This document shows, in pieces, positions 56,383 to 64,000 of a DNA stretch of 64,000 bases. A program made the position numbers and the translations under genes. Under the pieces are notes generated by a model. The model made no database searches. It had not been told where the DNA came from and saw only the letters and a list, made by a program, of their open reading frames with translations. The DNA is from Microvirga guangxiensis (GTDB taxonomy: Bacteria; Pseudomonadota; Alphaproteobacteria; Rhizobiales; Beijerinckiaceae): assembly GCF_900102135.1 (NCBI RefSeq), contig NZ_FMVJ01000002.1, forward strand, positions 644,242-708,241. The letters run 5' to 3'. Position 1 is the first letter of the stretch; each line of letters begins with the position of its first letter.

Positions 56383-57267
56383 GGTAGGCCCCCAGCCTGT
56401 ATTTTTAATTACTAACTTAACGCAATGAACAACTCGCCGTTTATTAGCCACATTCAGTGGATACTTATTTATTCGGCAACTGGAAGCTATTCCTGTTCGT
56501 TTGGAGGGGCAATACGTATTGGGACAGAGGGTCAAGAGGGTGAAGGTTAATATCTGTTAACGAAATGGACGCCCCCGCCAGAAGCTCCAACAGATGGACA
56601 GCACCAATCCGCAAAGACCCCTCTCAAGATTGTAGGATTTTGAGAACACACAATTTTTTCGTGGATGAGGAGCTTTGATCCTCAATGAAACCGGCGCCAC
56701 TCATCAACGAAACGAGATTTCATTACTAAGTAATCCGCGAAATTCCCCGCTAAGTATTCCCGCTTACAGGCATGGTTTGCTCGGCTCCTTCATAGGGGCG
56801 CGCTGCTCGGTCAAATCGAAAAGCGATTCGCGCGTTTCCGACCTCTAAATTCGGCGAGACAAACGATTGTCGGCGGAAACTTTATGACCGCAATCTTGCT
56901 CCAGTCTATCTGGCCTCAGAATCCGGCATATCGATTGAACTGCCCCTGCAAAGAAACCCTGGCGTTTTAAAATAGAGTTAAATCTTTCAAAATTGGTGGG
57001 CATTCAGGGTTATTGACTCGACCTGGTGCGGTCCATAACATTCCCAAATTGACGGCATCAGCTTCTGTTTCTTAGGCAATGCGGTCATTGTGTGCATTAT
57101 GGCGGACCTTCGAGGTCGAGCATGACGCTTCGCCATTTTACCGGTTCAAGCCCGGATGAAATTTGAGCAACAGATCAAGCCTTCGCTTGAGGCATGACGC
57201 CACTCTGTTGGGCCGGTTCAACTCCGACATGTTCTGAATTGTTCAAATTTTTCAGGCAGACGTTCGC
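56383..57267. other. 885-bp intergenic region between divergent ftcR and the GGDEF-EAL gene
   Basis: No credible gene is seen. It is AT-richer than its surroundings. It holds two TTAA pairs (56405-56420 with 8-bp spacing, 56547-56560 with 6-bp spacing) that resemble but do not match the CtrA site TTAA-N7-TTAA. It also holds a TCAAGC-CTTC-GCTTGA dyad at 57175-57190 and a sigma70-like promoter at 57013-57041. A small RNA cannot be excluded. Confidence 0.5.
57013..57041 (+). promoter_or_regulatory. sigma70-like promoter upstream of the GGDEF-EAL gene
   Basis: TTGACT, a 17-bp spacer and TAACAT give a good -35 and a fair -10 element, 226 nt upstream of the start at 57268. A dyad at 57175-57190 lies between them. 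Confidence 0.4.
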
Positions 57268-59925
57268 ATGTCGGAGCGCCCCCATAGCAATCTCATGATG
57301 AGTTGGCGCGAAGCCGACCGCCTTGCTGCGCTCCATAGTTTCCATATCCTGGATACGGAGACCGAAGCCTTTTTTGAAGATATCGCCCAAACAGCCGCTC
57401 GGATCTGCCACGCTCCAATCGGTTTAATCGGCTTCATGGATGAGAGCAGGCAATGGTTCAAAGCATCTTATGGGATTGAAATAAGAGAAGCTCCGAGAGA
57501 TCAGTCGCTCTGTACGTATACAATGTGCGGCACCGGTCTGTTCGTCGTGCCTGACCTCAAGAAAGCCTCTCCCCTCAAGAATACTCCTCTTCTCGGTATT
57601 GAGCCGCACGTTTCATTCTATGCCGGACTGCCTTTGACAACGAAGGACGGCCTGCCTCTCGGTACATTATGCGTTCTGGATCATGAGGCACGACAGCAAA
57701 GCCTCACGGAACAGCAATCTCAGGCTCTCAACAGCCTTGCTCAAGCGGTGATGAACCAGCTGCAGCTCAGACAATCCGAGAGACTGCTCGCCGATAGCGA
57801 AGCCCGCTTCCGCACGCTCGTGGATGTCATGCCGCTCTCGTTTCTCTCGCCTCAGGCTGTCTGGTTTAGCGATAAGAACGGCAATTTCACTTACTGCAAC
57901 GAGTACTGGTATGACTACACTGGCCTGGAGCGGGACAAGTGCAGAAGCCAAGGATGGTCGTCCGCTGCGCATCCGAGCCGGCGTGAGCAGTCTCTGTCAC
58001 TACTGAATGAGGCTTTCTCCAAAGACAGTTCGTTCGAAGTCGAAATCCCCATTCGCCGCGCTCTGGACGACACTTACAGATGGTTCATCGTTCGCGGGCA
58101 GCCGCTCAAGGATGAGAATGGCAAGGTCGAACAATGGTTCGGCACGGCAATGGACATTCACGAGCGCAAGCAATCCGAAGAGGCGCATCGCAACAGCGAA
58201 GAGCGCCTTCAGCTCGCGCTCAAGGCGGCTCGCATGGTCGCTTGGGAGTATAACCCCCGGACAAAAGCCGTAAAACGTTCGGAAAGCTCGCTGACTTCGC
58301 GCAGGATCGCAACCGGAAGAGACATCGGTCCGTTTGAGAGGGTTCATCCGGCAGACCAAGCCATTGTCGGCCACTTTCTTGAGCGGATCGAGATCCATGG
58401 ATCGGGATCCGTCGAGTGCCGGTGCGTACATCCGAATGGGGAACTGCGCTGGCTCAGGGCGCGGGCTGAGAAGGCAGGTCAGAACCGCATAGTCGGGGTG
58501 ACATTCGACATTACGGATCAGAAAGAGGCAGAGGAAGAGATCTGGCGCGCAGCCAATCACGACCCTCTTACCGGGCTTCCAAATCGCAGCCTGTTTCAAC
58601 GACGCCTTGAGGCTGCTCTCACCGATGCGCGCCAGAACGGCACCAGCGTCAGCCTGCTGATGGTGGACCTCGACGAATTCAAGGATATCAACGATACCCT
58701 CGGGCACGATGCCGGCGATGCGCTTCTGAAGGAGACCGCATCTCGCCTGTCCGCCATGGTTCGCGATTGCGACACTGTCGCCCGTCTCGGTGGCGACGAG
58801 TTCGCTCTTCTCGTTGTCGAGCCCTTGAAGTTGGAAAACGCAGCCCGACTCGGATCCCTGATCCTTGAAACGCTACGCCAACCTTTCGTTTATCAAAAAC
58901 GCACATTGATCAGCCGGGTAAGCATCGGTGTCGCTGCTTTTCCGGATCATGACAGCGACCCTTCCGAACTAATGAAGGATGCGGACATTGCGCTCTATCA
59001 AGCCAAGTCGCAGGGCCGCCACCGCATCCTCACCTACTCACCGGAGATGCGCCGCCAGACGGAAGAGCGAGTGACACTTGGCAGGACCATCCGAGAGGCG
59101 GTCGTCAATCACGAGATCGTTCCTTTCTATCAACCCAAGGTCTCCCTCGATACAGGGAAGATCGTTGGCTTCGAGGCCCTGGCGCGCTGGCAGCATCCGC
59201 GCCAGGGGACCCTGACCCCTGCCACCTTTGGAGCAGCCTTCGAGGATCATGAACTTGCGTCGGATATCGGCAAGCTGCTCATGTCCGCGGTTGCCACCGA
59301 CCTGCGTCGCTGGATCGATGACGATCTTCCGATCGGCCGCGTCGCCTTGAACTTGTCCCCGGCGGAGTTCATCCAACCCGGCATGGTCGACAACATTCTC
59401 CGAACCCTCGACTGGATCAAGGTGCCACCCACATTCCTTGAAGTCGAGGTTACCGAGACGGTTCTTCTGGGGCGGAAATCCGACAACGTCTCGAAGCTCT
59501 TGGAGCAATTCCGTCGGCACGACATCCATATTGCCTTGGATGATTTTGGAACGGGCTATGCGTCGCTGACACACCTGAAGCAGTTTCCCGTCAATCATAT
59601 CAAGATTGATCGCAGCTTCGTGCAGAACCTGGAGCATGATCCTGACGACGAAGCGATTATAGCGGCCGTCATCGGACTCGGAAAAAGCCTGAAGCTGCAG
59701 GTGACCGCTGAAGGCGTGGAAACGGTTGGTCAGATACAGCGCCTGCGAAATCTCGGCTGCGACCACGTTCAAGGCTTCTTCTATGCAAAGCCTATACCAG
59801 CCTCTGATGTTCCGGGCCTCCTGGCACGCTGGGACCACACATCAATTCAGCATCAGCCCCATAACAGGCTCGTTCAGAACGTTCTTAAACCCGCGCCTCC
59901 GCGCACCGCCTCTCTTGTGAGATGA
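57268..59925 (+). CDS. GAF-PAS-PAS-GGDEF-EAL cyclic-di-GMP turnover protein
   Basis: The product is 885 aa, cytosolic. GAF (~20-165) is of the type with RQWFKASYG and PLGTLCVLD. Two PAS domains follow (~178-295, ~303-425). GGDEF (~430-595) has an intact RLGGDEFAL at ~509 and an I-site Arg-Asp-Cys-Asp five residues before it. EAL (~605-855) keeps its catalytic set: EAL at ~636, NLSPAEF, EVTET, DDFGTGYASL, HIKIDRSF and AEGVET. Both synthesis and breakdown of c-di-GMP are therefore possible. Its place next to ftcR and cheA suggests a role in the swim/attach choice, by inference. Confidence 0.95.
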   Translation: MSERPHSNLMMSWREADRLAALHSFHILDTETEAFFEDIAQTAARICHAPIGLIGFMDESRQWFKASYGIEIREAPRDQSLCTYTMCGTGLFVVPDLKKASPLKNTPLLGIEPHVSFYAGLPLTTKDGLPLGTLCVLDHEARQQSLTEQQSQALNSLAQAVMNQLQLRQSERLLADSEARFRTLVDVMPLSFLSPQAVWFSDKNGNFTYCNEYWYDYTGLERDKCRSQGWSSAAHPSRREQSLSLLNEAFSKDSSFEVEIPIRRALDDTYRWFIVRGQPLKDENGKVEQWFGTAMDIHERKQSEEAHRNSEERLQLALKAARMVAWEYNPRTKAVKRSESSLTSRRIATGRDIGPFERVHPADQAIVGHFLERIEIHGSGSVECRCVHPNGELRWLRARAEKAGQNRIVGVTFDITDQKEAEEEIWRAANHDPLTGLPNRSLFQRRLEAALTDARQNGTSVSLLMVDLDEFKDINDTLGHDAGDALLKETASRLSAMVRDCDTVARLGGDEFALLVVEPLKLENAARLGSLILETLRQPFVYQKRTLISRVSIGVAAFPDHDSDPSELMKDADIALYQAKSQGRHRILTYSPEMRRQTEERVTLGRTIREAVVNHEIVPFYQPKVSLDTGKIVGFEALARWQHPRQGTLTPATFGAAFEDHELASDIGKLLMSAVATDLRRWIDDDLPIGRVALNLSPAEFIQPGMVDNILRTLDWIKVPPTFLEVEVTETVLLGRKSDNVSKLLEQFRRHDIHIALDDFGTGYASLTHLKQFPVNHIKIDRSFVQNLEHDPDDEAIIAAVIGLGKSLKLQVTAEGVETVGQIQRLRNLGCDHVQGFFYAKPIPASDVPGLLARWDHTSIQHQPHNRLVQNVLKPAPPRTASLVR

Positions 59926-60157
59926 GACGAGCGTTACAAATCGCTTACGCAATTTTCTCAGACATTGGCATCTTCTGATGCAGGACAACGGGGCCTGGAG
60001 GCGCAGCCATAAGCAACATAATAATATGTAACTACCTGCGTCATGTATGCGCTGAAGTTGTCTACAACAGCAATTTAGTTTGAAGCCCACTATTCTCTTT
60101 GCTAGCCGAACCCTTCACATTGATCAGAATCACAATACTTCCTCGGCCGCCTTATCC

Positions 60158-63100
60158 ATGCCCTTCAAAACGACCAAGGACGGTCTCGTCTCAGCTTCGC
60201 TCGCAGAACGGATTCTAGCCCTACACCAATTGGACTTCTCCAATGCAAGTCCGGATAGCGCATTCATCGACATTGCTCAGCTGGCTGCAGATACCTGCGG
60301 CTGCCCAATGGCCGCTGTCACGTTTATCGATCCTGAGCGGCAATGGTTCAGGGCGGTCATCGGCAACCTCGCCCGTAACATACCCTTGAGCGACTCGATC
60401 TGCGCGCGCGTCCTTCATGGCCTTGAGCCCGCATGCATAAGCGATCTCGCCCAGCATCCTGATTTCAGGAACAATCCTTACGTCGTGGGCGAGCCCCATC
60501 TTCGATTTTATGCATCGGTGCCCATCCTGAATGAGAGTGGAGCTTTCCTGGGCTCGCTTTGCGTTTTCGACAACATTCCTCATCCCGAGGAGCTCTCGAC
60601 CAAACAGGCACAATCTCTCCTGGCCCTTGCCCGCTCCGTAACTCGTGAGCTGAAGCTCCAGCAACTGAGCGCGCCTCGCGTATCTGTCCCCTCACGTGGA
60701 ATGCGCGATAACGCCCTTCCCGCCCGCACGGGTGAGCGAGGAGCTGGCAAGCTCCAGGCATTCCCGAAGTCTGATGCAACTTATGAAATCAAATATCGGC
60801 TCCGGGACAACTCAGGAAACTACCGGCGCGTCTCGTTCTACACCCGAGCATTGCGGAGCGATCATGGACAGATCGACCGCTGGGTTGGCGCAAACGTCGA
60901 CGACAATGCTTTGAGAGAAGCAGAAGGCTTGTTCTCCAAAACAGGAGGATTTGCCGACCGTCTGCTGGCGAGCTTCGACGGCATTATCATGATCATTGAT
61001 CTGGATGGCCGCCTCCGCTTCATGAATCGCTACAGCCAGCCAGTGGAAAGGGATTGCATCTCCGAAGTCGACGGTCGCCCCTGGCTCAACTTTTGGACAG
61101 GCGCCGACTACGAGAGCGCCCGAGCAGCACTCGAAGTCGCTCAATCCGGAAAGCCTGGGCGCTTCCAGGCCCCCGGCTCGGAGATGCTGGGAGATCCAGT
61201 GTGGTGGGATATCACGGTCACTCCCATCATGGGCCCGGATAATAAGCCTGAGGCATTCTTGGCAATCGCTCGTGATATCAGCGAGTTCAGAACAATCGAG
61301 CAGGCCCTGCGCCGCAAGAACGAGCATTATCGCGCATTGGTGGAAGCCAGCACGGCGATCGTTTGGCGAGCAGATTGCACTGGCGCCCTGACCGATAGCC
61401 ATGGATGGGAACGATTCACCGGTCAATCACCAGTCGAATCCCAGGGAAGCGGCTGGTTGGACGCCGTGCATTCCAACGATCGCGCCCGTGTTGCCGAGTC
61501 CTGGAAAAACATCATCCAATCGGAAGAGCTGGGGACAACCGAGTGCCGGATGCGCCTCCCGAATGGCGACCACCGTTGGATCCTGGTCACGGGCATACCG
61601 CTGACCGATATGAAAGGTACCATTCAGGAGTGGATTGGTACGCTTACCGACATTCATGAGCAGAAGGCTGCAGCCGAACATCTGCGCATGAGCGAGCAAC
61701 GCTATCGAGCCCTGATTGAAACCAGCACGGCAATCGGCTGGCGCTCGAATGCGGATGGTTCCTACATCGAAGGATGGGGCTGGCGTGAGTTTTGCGGCCG
61801 CGAACCGATCGTCGGCGCACCCCTCGGTTGGCTTGACTTCATCTATCCCGATGACAGGGAGCATACGGCAGCCGCTTGGCAAGAAGCTGTTACAGCCAAG
61901 CAACCCGCAAGGATCGTTCACCGGATGCTGGGGTTGAGCGGCGAATACCGCTGGGTTTTCTGCCGGGCGCTTCCCTTGCTAAACGAAATGGGAGAAGTGC
62001 AGGAATGGGCCGGCACCATCTCCGATATTCATGACCGCCGAGCTGCCGAAGACAAGCTGCGTGATAGCGAAGAGCGCTTGCGCCTTGCCGTTGAGACCAC
62101 CGGTTTGGGCATCTGGGATGTCAATATCGTCACAGGCCATCACCAATGGACGCCGGAGACATATCAGCTTCTCGGCCTGAGCCCGGGTATAAGGCTGCAG
62201 GAGAACACTCTTCTCACGCTCATTCACCCTGATGACTGCGACAGAATTCATAGAAAATTTTACGCTGATCCGTCCGATTGCAACCTCACATATTCCGACA
62301 CGTTTCGCATTTTCCGCGCCGATACCGGTGAGGAGCGTTGGATTTTTGCAACGGGGCGAACGGTACTGGACAATGATGGAAACCCCATCCGCAAGATCGG
62401 CACGGCTCAAGATATTACTGAACGCAAGATTGCGGAAATCGCGCTCAAGACAAGCAAGGAGCAGTTAAGCCGCAGCGAGGCGCATCTCCGTTCGATTCTT
62501 GAAACCGTTCCCGATGCCATGGTCGTCGCCGATGAGAAGGGCATCATCAAATCCTTCAGCGCCACCGCCGAGCATGTCTTCGGCTATCAGCCTGAAGAGG
62601 TGATCGGGACGAACGTGAAGTTCCTCATGCCTCTCCCCTATCGTGAACAGCACGATGCCTATATCAGCCGCTATCGCCGTTCCGGCGAGCGCCGGATCAT
62701 CGGCTCCGGACGGGTCGCCATGGCCCAGAGGAAGGATGGCAGCACCTTTCCGATGGAAGTGCAGGTTGGCGAAATGGAGTGGGAGGGAGAGCGATATTTT
62801 ACCGCCTTCATCCGCGATCTTACCGAGCGCCAATACACTGAAATGCGCATGCAGGAGCTGCAATCCGAGCTCGCCTACATGTCCCGGTTGACGGCCATGG
62901 GCGAGATGGGCTCGACCCTGGCGCACGAGATCAACCAGCCCCTCACGGCCATCGCCAGCTATCTCAAAGGATGCGGCCTGATCCTGGATCGCATGCAGGG
63001 TTCCGAGGTAGGAATGCTCAGGCTTGCAGTCGACGAAGCAGCCGAGGAAGCTCTTCGCGCTGGCGAAGTCATCCGTCAGCTGAGAGAGTTCGTCGCCCGC

Positions 63101-63595
63101 GGGGAGAGCGAGCATCGGATCGAGGATCTCCAGCGTCTTGTCGAGGAAGCAAGCGCCCTTGGCCTTGTTGGCGCCAAGGAAAAAGGCATACAGGTCGATT
63201 TCGACTTCCCGTCGGAAAGCCCGCAGGTCATCGTCAACCGCGTCCAGATCCAGCAGGTTCTGATCAATCTCCTGCGCAATGCGGGCGAGGCGATGCAGGA
63301 GATTCACGACCGCTTCCTCACGATCGGAGCACGCGTGGTGCAGGATGGCACGATGGTTCAGATCAGTGTGAGGGATACGGGATCGGGCATCTCCCCCGAG
63401 GTCTTGGATAAGCTCTTCACCCCGTTCACGACGACGAAGGCGAGCGGCATGGGCGTCGGTCTGTCGATCTGCAGAACGATCGTGGAAGCCCATGGAGGAA
63501 AAATCTGGGCGGATTCCGTGCCGGGTGAGGGAACCACGTTCCATTTCACGCTCAGGCATGTCGACATCGAGGAAGCCGCATATCCTGAAGATTGA
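60158..63595 (+). CDS. GAF/multi-PAS sensor histidine kinase, FixL-like C-terminus
   Basis: The product is ~1145 aa from the first ATG; a TTG at 60080 would add 26 residues, and neither start has a clear ribosome site. Domains in order: GAF ([16 protein letters not shown]); a PAS remnant keeping only its C-terminal half; four PAS/PAC units; a FixL-type PAS; HisKA with [20 protein letters not shown] (His ~922); and a HATPase domain with [18 protein letters not shown] and [10 protein letters not shown]. The kinase core resembles FixL/DctB-type kinases (group 4). There is no membrane segment. The response-regulator partner is not adjacent; the FixJ-type gene at 47261 is a candidate. Confidence 0.93.
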   Translation: MPFKTTKDGLVSASLAERILALHQLDFSNASPDSAFIDIAQLAADTCGCPMAAVTFIDPERQWFRAVIGNLARNIPLSDSICARVLHGLEPACISDLAQHPDFRNNPYVVGEPHLRFYASVPILNESGAFLGSLCVFDNIPHPEELSTKQAQSLLALARSVTRELKLQQLSAPRVSVPSRGMRDNALPARTGERGAGKLQAFPKSDATYEIKYRLRDNSGNYRRVSFYTRALRSDHGQIDRWVGANVDDNALREAEGLFSKTGGFADRLLASFDGIIMIIDLDGRLRFMNRYSQPVERDCISEVDGRPWLNFWTGADYESARAALEVAQSGKPGRFQAPGSEMLGDPVWWDITVTPIMGPDNKPEAFLAIARDISEFRTIEQALRRKNEHYRALVEASTAIVWRADCTGALTDSHGWERFTGQSPVESQGSGWLDAVHSNDRARVAESWKNIIQSEELGTTECRMRLPNGDHRWILVTGIPLTDMKGTIQEWIGTLTDIHEQKAAAEHLRMSEQRYRALIETSTAIGWRSNADGSYIEGWGWREFCGREPIVGAPLGWLDFIYPDDREHTAAAWQEAVTAKQPARIVHRMLGLSGEYRWVFCRALPLLNEMGEVQEWAGTISDIHDRRAAEDKLRDSEERLRLAVETTGLGIWDVNIVTGHHQWTPETYQLLGLSPGIRLQENTLLTLIHPDDCDRIHRKFYADPSDCNLTYSDTFRIFRADTGEERWIFATGRTVLDNDGNPIRKIGTAQDITERKIAEIALKTSKEQLSRSEAHLRSILETVPDAMVVADEKGIIKSFSATAEHVFGYQPEEVIGTNVKFLMPLPYREQHDAYISRYRRSGERRIIGSGRVAMAQRKDGSTFPMEVQVGEMEWEGERYFTAFIRDLTERQYTEMRMQELQSELAYMSRLTAMGEMGSTLAHEINQPLTAIASYLKGCGLILDRMQGSEVGMLRLAVDEAAEEALRAGEVIRQLREFVARGESEHRIEDLQRLVEEASALGLVGAKEKGIQVDFDFPSESPQVIVNRVQIQQVLINLLRNAGEAMQEIHDRFLTIGARVVQDGTMVQISVRDTGSGISPEVLDKLFTPFTTTKASGMGVGLSICRTIVEAHGGKIWADSVPGEGTTFHFTLRHVDIEEAAYPED

Positions 63596-63604
63596 TCCTT
63601 CTAC

Positions 63605-63895
63605 TCAGGCGGCAAGCCTCATCATGTCGGCCGCCTCATTCGCAACGATCATAAGGTCGCTGACATCGTCAGCCTCGAGATCGGGCACCAGCCGGAAGAT
63701 GGTGGAGCGGTTCGGCTCCGCATCCTGGCTCGCTCCTCGGGGCAGCCAATCGACATCGACCCAATGGTTGGCATGATGGACAGAGACGATCTCGGCACCG
63801 AGCGCTTTCAGGCTCAGCCGAAGATCGACGAAGCGCGCATAAAATTCTTTGTCGCTGGCAACCGAGCCGGTGCCGGTGGGGACATGGGCAATCAT
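63605..63895 (-). CDS. small hypothetical protein
   Basis: The product is 96 aa with an ATG behind GGGAAGAGC. It is mixed alpha/beta, with Asp/Val-rich strands (AEIVSVHHANHWVDVDWLPR) and an acidic helix at the end (DVSDLMIVANEAADMMRLAA). It has no signal peptide, membrane segment or Cys. It is convergent with the histidine kinase, 9 bp apart. I do not recognise the family. A copy of the recurrent motif lies 69 nt upstream. Confidence 0.68.
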   Translation of the reverse strand: MIAHVPTGTGSVASDKEFYARFVDLRLSLKALGAEIVSVHHANHWVDVDWLPRGASQDAEPNRSTIFRLVPDLEADDVSDLMIVANEAADMMRLAA

Positions 63896-63964
63896 TGCTC
63901 TTCCCGTGTTCGCATTCTTAACCGCAAGCAGTCATTGCCCGCATGATGATCGTGTAAGGGAATG

Positions 63965-63980
63965 TGCTTGTGCGAAGCTG
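63965..63980 (-). promoter_or_regulatory. recurrent 16-bp motif, copy upstream of the last gene
   Basis: The gene strand reads CAGCTTCGCACAAGCA, 14 of 16 matches to the motA copy, ending 69 nt before the ATG at 63895 and pointing to it. Here the gene is not a known motility gene. Confidence 0.45.
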
Positions 63981-64000
63981 GCGTCCCGAATGCTGGCCTT

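Noticed and set aside
56405..56560. CtrA boxes upstream of ftcR
   Set aside because: TTAA pairs are spaced 8 and 6 bp, not the required 7, so they are not called as sites.
57175..57190. TCAAGC-CTTC-GCTTGA as another copy of the 16-bp motif
   Set aside because: The half-sites are in the opposite order (AAGC-N4-GCTT instead of GCTT-N5-AAGC), so it is a different dyad.
57175..57411. 78-codon minus-strand frame over the start of the GGDEF-EAL gene
   Set aside because: It overlaps the conserved start of the GAF protein in the opposite direction and shows no domain.
1..64000. CRISPR arrays, tRNA/rRNA genes, insertion sequences, integration sites
   Set aside because: I looked for regular repeats, cloverleaf-like ends and transposase motifs by eye and saw none; the only close repeats are those listed.

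Overview
This window looks like the chromosome of a motile alphaproteobacterium of the Rhizobiales/Hyphomicrobiales, possibly the Methylobacteriaceae/Microvirga side (the order is well supported, the genus is a guess). The reasons are rhizobial-only motility genes (motC, motE, fliK in the 'motD' position, ftcR/rem, flbT, flaF), EcfG-type stress promoters, and moderately GC-rich DNA with many TTG/GTG starts. I see no insertion sequence, prophage, CRISPR array, tRNA or rRNA; nearly all of it is dense, intact coding sequence.

Layout. (1) 1-5.8 kb is a general-stress island of small envelope and ferritin-like proteins (DUF883-like, DUF3618, YqjE/holin-like, YciF-like, DUF2892, GlsB/YeaQ). Four of its transcription starts carry GGAAC-N16/17-CGTT-like promoters. 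Embedded in it at 2.0-4.2 kb are an XRE regulator and a luxR-luxI quorum-sensing pair with a lux-box-like dyad. (2) 5.6-9.6 kb has a 55-aa HTH-like protein and two tandem chemoreceptors. (3) 9.8-13.2 kb has a membrane protein of unknown function, a DUF1217 protein, an exported protein and one flagellin. (4) 13.6-28 kb, on the minus strand, holds flgE-flgK-flgL-flaF-flbT-flgD-fliQ, then flhA-fliR-fliJ-like-flgJ-flgN-like-FliL-like-cheY-cheB-cheR, and flgF-fliI. (5) 28.1-34 kb, on the plus strand, holds motA-fliM-orf-fliN-fliG-flhB-orf-lipoprotein. (6) 34-46.8 kb, on the minus strand, holds flgB-flgC-fliE-flgG-flgA-flgI-motE-flgH-fliL-fliP and fliF-fliH-motB-motC-fliK-lytic transglycosylase. (7) 47.2-50.8 kb has a FixJ-type regulator and a large heparinase II/III-like protein. 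(8) 50.8-56.4 kb has cheA-cheW-cheY-cheZ and the flagellar master regulator ftcR. (9) 57.2-64 kb has a GAF-PAS-GGDEF-EAL protein, a GAF/multi-PAS histidine kinase and a small unknown gene.

Together these give an almost complete flagellum (basal body, export apparatus, hook, filament, motor, switch), its checkpoint genes (flbT, flaF, ftcR, motE) and one chemotaxis pathway whose genes sit on both sides of the flagellar genes. The most notable unexplained signal is a 16-bp motif, consensus CAGCTTCGCRCAAGCM. It recurs only between genes, 40-110 nt upstream of start codons and, with one exception, in the same orientation relative to the gene. It lies before both chemoreceptors, motA, flgF, flgE, flhA and the last gene of the window, with weaker copies before fliF and flgB. 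It may mark a motility regulon or a promoter class. Other points worth following are the EcfG-like stress promoters, twin dyads upstream of flagellin, a tandem repeat and atypical receiver domain in CheA, a second FliL-like protein, and a protease-inhibitor-like lipoprotein closing the motA operon.
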